Source: Nitrospirota bacterium
GTDB taxonomy: Bacteria > Nitrospirota > Thermodesulfovibrionia > Thermodesulfovibrionales > JdFR-88
Length of the DNA: 7,783 nucleotides
Assembly (NCBI GenBank): GCA_021825785.1
Contig: JAKAGP010000068.1
Location: forward strand, 1 to 7,783
Direction of reading: 5' to 3'
Below, in pieces: positions 1 to 5,041 of this stretch. Both the position numbers and the translations under genes were made by a program. The first letter of the stretch is position 1, and every line of letters starts with the position of its first letter. The notes below the pieces were generated by a model, which was not told the origin of the DNA, made no database searches, and saw nothing but the letters and a program-made list of their open reading frames with translations.

Positions 1-567
1 CTCCTCAATTGTGAAACGTATCTCGTCCCATCCTATGGAACCCATCAGGCCATTTGCACGGAACCTGGAAAACCGCTGATGCGGCCCACTCCTGCTGATC
101 ACGAACAGGCTCAAATTTTCCGGCAGCACAGAGATGCCCGCGGAGACGGCCTCGTGCAGGCGGGACTGAGCGGGGGCCTCCTGATAATTGTCGAGCACAA
201 TAATAAAAGGAGGCTTGATCCGCCGGGACATCTCTTCGAAATAGTTTTTCGAAAAGACGGAGATGCTCATCCGGTATTCGGGGGTGAAAAAGGGCATCGG
301 CTTCCGTACGCCGGGACGGACCTTTTTTATGGCTTGCCCCATGAAGGAAAAAAAGGACGCGATGTCTCCGTCTCTTTCGTCTACCTGGTACCAGAGGCAG
401 GGCAGTTTCGAGTGCTCAATGTAGCTTGAAACAAGTGTGGTCTTGCCGGAGCCCGCCGGGCCGGATACCCAGACAACCGGCCGGTCACGGCGGCAATCAT
501 CCACTAAATTGAAAAGGCGCTTCCGTAAAAAAACCTGCGCGACCTTAGGTCTTGTGATTTTAACCAT
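1..567 (-). CDS. MalT-like STAND ATPase transcriptional regulator, N-terminal part (runs off left edge)
   Basis: Reading leftward from an ATG at 567, 189 codons stay open to the window edge, so only the N-terminus is present. The protein begins MVKITRPKV, then a helix, then the P-loop GPAGSGKT at residues 36-43. The Walker B strand FIIVLDNYQ is at about 121-129 and the sensor-like strand VISRS at 156-160. The run RANGLMGSIGWDEIRFT near residues 170-187 is typical of the NTPase core of MalT-type regulators (COG2909). In that family the ATPase is normally followed by winged-helix/TPR repeats and a LuxR or BTAD output domain, all outside this window. The usual role is ligand- and ATP-dependent transcription activation in the cytoplasm. 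The effector here cannot be read. A purine-rich stretch (GAGAGGGG on the minus strand, 587-580) lies 12 nt upstream as a loosely spaced ribosome binding site. Family call firm; function unknown. Confidence 0.85.
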   Translation of the reverse strand, partial: MVKITRPKVAQVFLRKRLFNLVDDCRRDRPVVWVSGPAGSGKTTLVSSYIEHSKLPCLWYQVDERDGDIASFFSFMGQAIKKVRPGVRKPMPFFTPEYRMSISVFSKNYFEEMSRRIKPPFIIVLDNYQEAPAQSRLHEAVSAGISVLPENLSLFVISRSGPHQRFSRFRANGLMGSIGWDEIRFTIEE

Positions 568-612
568 AGCGGCCGAAATCCCCTCTCAAAAGCTTGTATG
601 TGGCCGGATTTT

Positions 613-641
613 ATCATAATTAGACCCCGGTTGAATACGAA
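613..641 (-). promoter_or_regulatory. Weak sigma70-like promoter candidate for the MalT-like gene
   Basis: On the minus strand a good -10 hexamer, TATGAT (618-613), lies about 46 nt upstream of the regulator's ATG at 567. Seventeen bases further upstream is TTCGTA (641-636), matching the -35 consensus at only three of six positions. A 10-bp perfect palindrome, TGCAGCTGCA (644-653), sits just upstream of the -35 and could be an activator or repressor site. The -10 is convincing by eye; the -35 is not. Confidence 0.3.
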
Positions 642-727
642 ACTGCAGCTGCAAATATCATTAATATCTCCAGTATATATTGCCTTTTTGAAAAGACCGT
701 CTGTGCGGATTTGCGAAAATAACCTTT

Positions 728-757
728 ATTCTGGAAAAAAATTCTTTTTTGCAGAAT
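728..757. repeat. 30-bp inverted repeat with A/T core (12 paired bases)
   Basis: ATTCTG (728-733) pairs with CAGAAT (752-757). Inside a single G-G mismatch, AAAAAA (735-740) pairs with TTTTTT (745-750) around a four-base loop. The symmetry is nearly complete over 30 bp, but the core is all A/T and the outer arms have few G/C pairs. As RNA it would be weak, and a protein-binding dyad or a bent-DNA site is equally possible. It is not followed by a T-tract that would make it a terminator. Confidence 0.5.
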
Positions 758-768
758 TTGCCCAGTAC

Positions 769-840
769 TTTGGTATCCGCTTCACGGCATCGGGATACTA
801 AACTTGAAGGGGCTACCTGGTATCCGGTTCAGGTCTTCAA
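769..840 (+). repeat. Direct repeat pair inside two adjacent hairpins, with alternative pairing
   Basis: Two 14-nt direct repeats, TGGTATCCGCTTCA (771-784) and TGGTATCCGGTTCA (818-831), match at 13 of 14 positions and start 47 nt apart. The first lies in a hairpin: TTTGGTATCC (769-778) pairs with GGATACTAAA (793-802) over ten pairs, one of them G-T, around a 14-nt loop. The second lies in another: TTGAAG (804-809) plus ACCTG (815-819) pair with the continuous CAGGTCTTCAA (830-840), leaving a five-base bulge and a 10-nt loop. The GGATACT strand (793-799) could pair with GGTATCC in either repeat, so the two folds could compete. The G-T pair exists only in plus-strand RNA. Function unknown. Confidence 0.5.
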
Positions 841-880
841 AGCTGCTCTTTTCAGGTTCAATTCCGCACGGGAGGGTTCT

Positions 881-895
881 GCCGCGCTTAGCGGC
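881..895. repeat. Short GC hairpin
   Basis: GCCGC (881-885) pairs perfectly with GCGGC (891-895) around the loop GCTTA. The stem is strong but short, and neither strand continues into a T-run, so it does not look like a classical intrinsic terminator. It may be part of a larger structured element with the hairpins just to its left. Confidence 0.4.
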
Positions 896-901
896 GCATT
901 T

Positions 902-925
902 GTATCATAGGCAAAATATTGATAC
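902..925. repeat. GTATCA...TGATAC inverted repeat, operator-like
   Basis: GTATCA (902-907) and TGATAC (920-925) form a perfect six-base inverted repeat separated by 12 AT-rich bases. Dyads of this size are typical of sites for dimeric transcription factors. The half-site shares GTATC with the repeats at 773-777, 794-798 (inverted) and 820-824, so the same factor could touch several positions in this gap. No protein partner can be named from sequence alone. Confidence 0.4.
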
Positions 926-1002
926 CTTTTTGCAATGATGTCTTATTTGATCTGAAGCTTGAAAGCGCAGTCGCCCGTACAAAAGCCGGAAGAGCCTTTT
1001 TT

Positions 1003-2064
1003 CTAGAGTATATCTTCGATCCTGGCCGCCACTTCTTCCGGGCTTACTATGGCGCCCCCCGGACGGCCGTATGAGAACACTTTTGCCCGGCCGTTTATGG
1101 AAAGCCTTACGTCCTCGACCATCTGGCCCGCGTTTAATTCAAAGACGAGGAATTTCTTGACCTTTCCGGAAAGCATTTCGAGTTCCCTTTCCGGGAAGGG
1201 GAAAAGCGTAATGGGCCGGAAGAGCCCCACTTTCCGCCCTTTTGCCCTCAGGGCGTCCACGGCGGAAAAGGCTATTCGTGCCGCGATGCCGAAGGCAACG
1301 ATTACCGCCTTTGCGTCTTCAGTCCTGTAGGAATGGGAAAGGGTCTCTTTTTCCCTCATGAGGCGGTACTTGTCCTGCAGCCGCCGGTTCCTTCTTTCAA
1401 GCTCGCCCTCGCCCATGTAAAGGGATTTTATGACATTTGATTTCCTGCCGGAACAGCCGGTGAGTGCCCAGGTTTTTTTAGGCAGACGCGGTTTTTTGTA
1501 GGGGGTCATCCGGACAGGCTCCATCATCTGCCCAAGGATCCCGTCGGCCAGTATCATCGCAGGGTTCCTGTATTCGTCGGATTTGTCAAAGGCAAGCATG
1601 GTCAGGTCCCTGATCTCCTGGACGCTGTAAGGCGCGTATACCATGAGCTTGTAATCTCCGTGGCCGCCGCCTTTTACGGCCTGAAAATAGTCCGCCTGGC
1701 TTCCGGAGATATTTCCCAGTCCTGGGCCGCCCCTTTGCACATTGGCTACCACAGCCGGAAGCTCCGCCCCCGCAAGGTAAGAGAGCGCCTCCTGCATAAG
1801 GCTTACCCCCGGGCTGCTTGAAGTGGTCATGGACCTTGCCCCGGTTGCCGCCGCGCCGTACACCATGTTGATCGCGGCAAGCTCGCTTTCGGCCTGGACA
1901 AAAACCCCTCCGGTCTCGGGCATCCGCCAGGACATGTGCTCTGGGATCTCATTCTGGGGAGTTATCGGATAAGCTGCATAAAAGGAGCACCCCGCGCTGA
2001 TGGCCGCCTCGGCCAGCGCCTCATTGCCGCGAAGCAGGATCTTTATTTCCGGTCTTTTTTTCAT
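1003..2064 (-). CDS. vorB: 2-oxoacid:ferredoxin oxidoreductase alpha subunit, VorB/KorA-like
   Basis: The 353-aa product is the alpha subunit of a ketoacid:ferredoxin oxidoreductase, which oxidatively decarboxylates 2-oxoacids to acyl-CoA in anaerobes. The N-terminal pyruvate-flavodoxin oxidoreductase domain shows YPITPQNEIPE (about 32-42), TSSSPG (81-86) and NVQRGGPGLG (108-117). The C-terminal domain carries FRPITLFPFP (282-291) and ENAGQM-like ELNAGQM (309-315). Length fits the VorB group. The frame is open further upstream to an ATG at 2190, but family alignment favours MKKRPEIKILLRGNEA at 2064, and a promoter candidate lies between the two. No good ribosome binding site precedes 2064. 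The TPP-binding beta, gamma and ferredoxin subunits that normally adjoin this gene are absent on both sides, so the partners must be elsewhere or the complex is incomplete. Substrate (branched-chain versus 2-oxoglutarate) cannot be decided. Confidence 0.88.
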   Translation of the reverse strand: MKKRPEIKILLRGNEALAEAAISAGCSFYAAYPITPQNEIPEHMSWRMPETGGVFVQAESELAAINMVYGAAATGARSMTTSSSPGVSLMQEALSYLAGAELPAVVANVQRGGPGLGNISGSQADYFQAVKGGGHGDYKLMVYAPYSVQEIRDLTMLAFDKSDEYRNPAMILADGILGQMMEPVRMTPYKKPRLPKKTWALTGCSGRKSNVIKSLYMGEGELERRNRRLQDKYRLMREKETLSHSYRTEDAKAVIVAFGIAARIAFSAVDALRAKGRKVGLFRPITLFPFPERELEMLSGKVKKFLVFELNAGQMVEDVRLSINGRAKVFSYGRPGGAIVSPEEVAARIEDIL

Positions 2065-2147
2065 TCGCCAAATTTTGAGGCTTTTAAAAGAAAAAAATTT
2101 TTCCGGAGGATGTGTAAAAAAACAGAACCCCTCCCGTAACAGGCCAG

Positions 2148-2177
2148 ATTTTAACATAAACTGGTGTCTATTGACAG
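2148..2177 (-). promoter_or_regulatory. Probable sigma70-type promoter of vorB
   Basis: On the minus strand CTGTCA (2177-2172, four of six to consensus) and TAAAAT (2153-2148, five of six) are spaced by 18 bp. Transcription would start near 2141, leaving a leader of about 78 nt before the ATG at 2064. That leader contains a 10-bp palindrome CTTTTAAAAG (2081-2090) and a long A/T run. The promoter lies downstream of the alternative ATG at 2190, which supports the shorter vorB product. Confidence 0.45.
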
Positions 2178-2200
2178 GCATCCGGCCCATGGGTTAGCCT
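2171..2200 (+). promoter_or_regulatory. Candidate osmC promoter with consensus -35, overlapping the vorB -35
   Basis: A perfect TTGACA stands at 2171-2176, pointing at osmC. The best -10 at acceptable spacing (18 bp) is TAGCCT at 2195-2200, only three of six. The plus -35 shares five bases with the minus-strand -35 of vorB, so if both are real the divergent genes compete for polymerase. A weak -10 beside a perfect -35 can indicate activator dependence or simply chance. Confidence 0.25.
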
Positions 2201-2254
2201 GAGAGGTAATCTGCGGAGAGGAAAAACCCCAGATAGAAAAGGAGATTTTGGCAT

Positions 2255-2668
2255 ATGCCCGAAGCGAGGATAAAATTCCAGGACGGTATGCGATTTTCGG
2301 CGATCACTGGCAGCGGCCACGAGGTCATGATGGATTCAAGCCAGGAGTTCGGCGGGCAAGACACCGCGGCCAGACCAATGGAATTGCTTCTGGCCGGGCT
2401 CGGCGGCTGCACCGGCATGGACGTGATATCGATACTCAGGAAGAAAAAGCAGGAAGTCACCAGCTTTGAGATAATAGTCAAGGGGAACAGGGCGGAAGAC
2501 CACCCCAAAAGATACACCGGCATAGAAGTGGAGTTCGTGATAAAAGGGAATAACTTAAGCGAAGAGGCGGTGAAGAGGGCTGTTGAGCTTTCCATGGACA
2601 AATATTGCTCGGTGAGGGCAACGCTTGAGGGCAGCACCCCGGTGAAATATCATTACAAGATCGGGTAG
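2255..2668 (+). CDS. OsmC/YhfA family peroxidase-like protein
   Basis: A 137-aa cytoplasmic protein of the OsmC fold. Members are small dimeric thiol peroxidases that reduce organic hydroperoxides, though the YhfA-like branch has unproven activity. Two conserved cysteines are present: C52 in LLLAGLGGCTGMDV, at the start of the central helix, and C118 in MDKYCSV. The helix motif RPMELLLAGLGGC matches the family, and the length is typical (130-145 aa). The start is set by AAAGGAGA (2238-2245), about 10 nt before the ATG. It is transcribed divergently from vorB, and pgpA follows 99 nt later on the same strand. Proximity to an oxygen-sensitive oxidoreductase fits an oxidative-stress role, but that is inference. 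The substrate cannot be named. Confidence 0.85.
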   Translation: MPEARIKFQDGMRFSAITGSGHEVMMDSSQEFGGQDTAARPMELLLAGLGGCTGMDVISILRKKKQEVTSFEIIVKGNRAEDHPKRYTGIEVEFVIKGNNLSEEAVKRAVELSMDKYCSVRATLEGSTPVKYHYKIG

Positions 2669-2699
2669 CCCTGGTAGATGAGGTTTGGAATTTTCCTTT

Positions 2700-2755
2700 T
2701 ACCCCTAGCCTTTGGGAGAGGGGATAAGGGGTGAGGTGAGTAAAAACTCTCCCCC
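2700..2755. repeat. G/C-tract palindromic intergenic repeat (REP/MITE-like)
   Basis: The osmC-pgpA gap contains ACCCCT (2701-2706) inverted as AGGGGT (2727-2732). GGGAGAG (2714-2720) can pair with CTCTCCC (2747-2753). Alternating C-run and G-run blocks of this style (ACCCCTAGCC, GGGAGAGGGG, ATAAGGGGTGAGG) resemble dispersed intergenic palindromes seen in many bacterial genomes. It encodes nothing and differs in composition from its surroundings. Only one copy is in this window, so its repetitive nature is inferred from style rather than seen. It might also act as a weak transcript-end or stabilising hairpin after osmC. Confidence 0.45.
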
Positions 2756-2767
2756 AAGCGAATTTAA

Positions 2768-3241
2768 ATGGATAAAAAACATCCAGGTTTTTTCTTTTTT
2801 CTGCGGCAGATCGCCACACTTTCTTTCATTGGTTACGTTCCGGCCGCCCAGGGGACTTTCGGCACGCTCGTTGCGGCAATCCTGGTATGGCTTTTAAAAC
2901 CGGGGCCGCTTCAGCTTGTTTTCTTTGCCGTATTTGCCATATTAATAGGGGTCTATGCGGCCGGGCAGGCCGAGCTTGTGCTTGGCAAGGACTCCCGCCA
3001 TATCATCATCGACGAATTCGCTGGCTACCTGGTGAGCGTCCTGTTCCTGCCCCTTTCGGCCCTTTCGGATGGTTACCTCGTGGCCGCCTTTGTGTTGTTC
3101 AGGGCGTTTGATATTTTGAAACCTCCACCAATAAGGCAAATGGAGAACCTGCCCGGCGGCGTGGGGGTTATGGCTGATGATATCGCGGCCGGCATTGCCG
3201 CAAACATCCTCCTTCACCTATGGAGGCTGATATCTGCATGA
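2768..3241 (+). CDS. pgpA: Phosphatidylglycerophosphatase A
   Basis: A 157-aa integral membrane enzyme that dephosphorylates phosphatidylglycerophosphate to phosphatidylglycerol. The family signature is complete: GYVPAAQGTFGT (22-33), IIIDEFAGY with D82/E83 (79-87), FRAFDILKPPPI (111-122) and GGVGVMADD (130-138), which supplies the acidic metal-binding residues. Hydrophobic segments lie at about 32-43, 47-63, 86-98, 104-113 and 138-152. Length is normal for PgpA. ATG 2768 is the first possible start, since an in-frame TAA immediately precedes it. No clear Shine-Dalgarno is visible, so translation may depend on other signals, or a start a few codons downstream may be used. It opens the lipid/RNA/recombination cluster. 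In many related genomes cinA follows pgpA; here thpR comes next. Confidence 0.93.
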   Translation: MDKKHPGFFFFLRQIATLSFIGYVPAAQGTFGTLVAAILVWLLKPGPLQLVFFAVFAILIGVYAAGQAELVLGKDSRHIIIDEFAGYLVSVLFLPLSALSDGYLVAAFVLFRAFDILKPPPIRQMENLPGGVGVMADDIAAGIAANILLHLWRLISA

Positions 3242-3248
3242 AGGGAAA

Positions 3249-3293
3249 ATGAAAATGTATATACCCCTCCTTTTCCTTTATCCGGTTCGTTGA
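3249..3293 (+). CDS. Possible 14-codon leader peptide before thpR
   Basis: An ATG at 3249 (or 3255) opens MKMYIPLLFLYPVR and stops with TGA at 3291-3293, leaving a single A before the thpR ATG at 3295. AAGGGAAA (3241-3248), beginning at the last base of the pgpA stop codon, can serve as its ribosome binding site for the ATG at 3255. thpR has no binding site of its own, so termination-reinitiation through this mini-ORF would explain how thpR is translated. The peptide is hydrophobic and resembles no known family. It could equally be chance. Confidence 0.3.
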   Translation: MKMYIPLLFLYPVR

Positions 3294-3294
3294 A

Positions 3295-3927
3295 ATGTCA
3301 GGTTCCATCAGATGTTTTGTGGCGGTTGAGCTTCCTGAGGAATTAAGAGACCGGATAGCGGCGGATACAGCTTTTTTAAAAAAGAGCACGGCGGGAAAAA
3401 ATGTCAAATGGGTACCGCCTGAAAACCTGCATCTTACGATAAAGTTCCTTGGCCAGGTGACCGAAGACCATATCCCGGAGCTGACCGGCCTTCTGAAAGA
3501 GGCCGTGAGCGGGATCAGACCCTTTGAGATCGAGGTGGCGGGCGCGGGCGTATTCCCTGGGCACGGCTCTCCCAGGGTCTTCTGGGTGGGGATAAGAGAC
3601 CCCCAGATGCTTTTGGCGGGGCTTGCGCGGAATGTAGAGGAGACACTGGGGAAGGCCGGTTACGGGCAGCAGGAAAAAGGGGGATTTTCCCCGCACCTCA
3701 CCCTTGGGAGACTCAAAGAACCTCGGGCCATGGGCTCCATGTCCTCTTTTGGAAGGGGCGGAGAAGGGCGGGAGGAAGCCAGAAGGCTGGCTGATGAGCT
3801 TGCTACCCTTAAGGATGCCTTATTTGGTAAGATAAATCTCGAAAATATCAGCCTTATGCGGAGTGAGCTTGGTCCGGGAGGGGCCAGGTACAGCAGGTTG
3901 GCGAAGATCGAATTCGGCGGTTTTTAG
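3295..3927 (+). CDS. thpR: RNA 2',3'-cyclic phosphodiesterase (LigT/ThpR, 2H family)
   Basis: A 210-aa 2H phosphoesterase that hydrolyses 2',3'-cyclic phosphodiester ends of RNA to 2'-phosphates. Both catalytic HxTx motifs are present: H46-L-T-I in the HLTIKFLG run and H134-L-T-L in the HLTLGRLK run. The N-terminal strand [10 protein letters not shown] and the C-terminal [14 protein letters not shown] are also characteristic. The protein is about 20 residues longer than the common 180-190 aa form. The extra length is a Gly/Arg/Glu-rich loop at about 142-170, after the second HxTx. The start ATG at 3295 is the first in frame, and the mini-ORF ahead may couple its translation. thpR directly upstream of recA is a recurrent arrangement in several phyla. 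Confidence 0.93.
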   Translation: MSGSIRCFVAVELPEELRDRIAADTAFLKKSTAGKNVKWVPPENLHLTIKFLGQVTEDHIPELTGLLKEAVSGIRPFEIEVAGAGVFPGHGSPRVFWVGIRDPQMLLAGLARNVEETLGKAGYGQQEKGGFSPHLTLGRLKEPRAMGSMSSFGRGGEGREEARRLADELATLKDALFGKINLENISLMRSELGPGGARYSRLAKIEFGGF

Positions 3928-4021
3928 TTTTTTTAAGGACAAAAAACATAAAACAAAAACGCGCCCAAAGATTAAAAAAATAAAAAACAAAAACCTTTTT
4001 GTGAAAGGGGAGATGGAAGCC
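3928..4021 (+). promoter_or_regulatory. A-rich recA leader with ribosome binding site and small hairpin
   Basis: The 94 nt between thpR and recA are strikingly A-rich on the plus strand. AAAGGGGAG (4004-4012) is the Shine-Dalgarno; it abuts an ATG at 4013 but sits nine bases from the ATG at 4022, so the latter is the likely start. CCTTT (3994-3998) can pair with AAAGG (4004-4008) over a five-base loop, covering part of the binding site. No CTGT-N8-ACAG, GAAC-N4-GTTC or GTTC-N7-GTTC SOS operator is seen here, and I find no convincing promoter hexamers. Confidence 0.5.
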
Positions 4022-5041
4022 ATGAACAAGGAAAAGACAAAGGCCCTCGAGATGGCCATTGCGCAGATAGAGAAGAATTTCGGCAAGGGCGCGATAATGA
4101 AGCTTGGGGCCGAAGGCGTAGCCGAGGGGGTTGCCGCCATTCCCACCGGCTCTCTCACCCTTGACATCGCAACCGGGATCGGCGGTTTCCCCAGGGGGCG
4201 TGTGATAGAGATATACGGGCCTGAGTCTTCGGGGAAGACCACCCTGGCGTTGTCCGCCATTGCGCAGGCGCAGAAAGAGGGCGGGGTAGCCGCTTTTATA
4301 GATGCCGAGCACGCCCTGGACATAAACTACGCAGGCAAGCTTGGCGTCAACGCGGGGGAACTGCTCATCTCTCAGCCGGACACGGGGGAGCAGGCCCTTG
4401 AGGTGGCCGAAACGCTGGTCAGAAGCGGAGCGGTGGATGTAATCGTTCTGGACTCGGTTGCAGCCCTCGTGCCGAAGGCGGAGATAGAAGGGGACATGGG
4501 GGATTCACTTCCGGGCTTACAGGCAAGGCTCATGAGCCAGGCATTAAGAAAGCTCACTGCGGCCATAGCCAAATCCCGCACGACCGTCATATTCATAAAC
4601 CAGATCAGGATGAAGATAGGTGTGATGTTCGGGAACCCGGAGACGACCACGGGCGGCAATGCGCTTAAGTTTTATGCAACGATGAGGCTGGATATAAGAA
4701 AGATAGAGGGCATTAAAGAAAATCAGGAGCTTACAGGAGGAAGGGTCCGCGTCAAGGTCGTAAAGAACAAGGTGGCGCCGCCCTTCAGGCAGGCTGAATT
4801 CGATATATATTTCAACGAGGGCATCTCCAGAAACGGGGAGCTTATAGATATCGGAGTTGAAAAAGGCATCGTAGAGAAGTCCGGCTCCTGGTACAGCTAC
4901 GGCGGGACCAGGATAGGGCAGGGCAGGGACAACGCAAAAGAGTACCTTAAGGGCAACCCTGAAGCCGCCTTGGAGATAGAGGCGAAGATTTTCGAGGTTG
5001 CGAACCTGAAACGGAGTAACGGAGCCAATGGGGACAAATGA
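4022..5041 (+). CDS. recA: Recombinase RecA
   Basis: The 339-aa product is the ATP-dependent strand-exchange recombinase and SOS co-protease. Visible elements are Walker A GPESSGKT (66-73), catalytic E96 in FIDAEHAL, Walker B VIVLDS (140-145), loop L1 [10 protein letters not shown] (156-165), allosteric Q194 in [10 protein letters not shown], and loop L2 [17 protein letters not shown] (203-219). It shows no intein or internal break. The C-terminus, [15 protein letters not shown], is short and basic-to-neutral and lacks the acidic tail that restrains E. coli RecA. The start at 4022 is chosen by the Shine-Dalgarno at 4004-4012; ATG 4013 would add three residues (MEA). The frame is open further upstream, but that part overlaps thpR and is not conserved RecA sequence. 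The gene overlaps pilT by 14 nt. Confidence 0.98.
   Translation: MNKEKTKALEMAIAQIEKNFGKGAIMKLGAEGVAEGVAAIPTGSLTLDIATGIGGFPRGRVIEIYGPESSGKTTLALSAIAQAQKEGGVAAFIDAEHALDINYAGKLGVNAGELLISQPDTGEQALEVAETLVRSGAVDVIVLDSVAALVPKAEIEGDMGDSLPGLQARLMSQALRKLTAAIAKSRTTVIFINQIRMKIGVMFGNPETTTGGNALKFYATMRLDIRKIEGIKENQELTGGRVRVKVVKNKVAPPFRQAEFDIYFNEGISRNGELIDIGVEKGIVEKSGSWYSYGGTRIGQGRDNAKEYLKGNPEAALEIEAKIFEVANLKRSNGANGDK

Larger units (their letters stand above)
568..1002. other. 435-bp gene-free gap with several inverted and direct repeats
   Basis: No convincing protein is encoded on either strand. The longest open frames are short, composed unlike the neighbours and lack ribosome binding sites. The left half (about 600-760) is clearly more AT-rich than the flanking genes. 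The stretch 728-925 holds several potential hairpins and repeats, listed separately. The gap lies 3' of vorB and 5' of the MalT-like gene, both on the minus strand, so it could serve as vorB trailer, regulator promoter/operator region, or a small RNA. I see no strong intrinsic terminator for vorB: the minus strand just after its stop has six A residues and a short GCG/CGC hairpin without a T run. Confidence 0.7.

Noticed and set aside
598..801. 67-codon open frame in the AT-rich gap.
   Set aside because: No ribosome binding site, unusual composition, and it runs across the inverted repeats. No recognisable family.
803..872. tRNA-Sec-like words: CTTCAAA (835-841), resembling a UCA anticodon loop, and GGTTCAATTCC (855-865), resembling a T-loop.
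   Set aside because: The T-stem fails to pair (two pairs at most), the anticodon stem has mismatches, and no acceptor stem can be formed. Most likely chance or a very decayed fragment.
961..1002. Possible intrinsic terminator just after vorB.
   Set aside because: The words AGCC...AGCC are direct rather than inverted, and the GCG/CGC hairpin on the minus strand is three to four pairs with no T-run.
2065..2190. N-terminal extension of vorB to an ATG at 2190.
   Set aside because: The extra 42 residues lie outside the conserved family start and span AT-rich sequence holding the best vorB promoter, so the start at 2064 is preferred.
2194..2637. 147-codon minus-strand frame antisense to osmC.
   Set aside because: The plus strand encodes a clear OsmC protein with both conserved cysteines and a good ribosome binding site. 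The antisense product has no domain.
3863..4021. In-frame upstream extension of recA into thpR.
   Set aside because: The extension is the A-rich leader read through (Lys/Asn runs) and overlaps thpR. The Shine-Dalgarno and RecA homology both indicate 4022.
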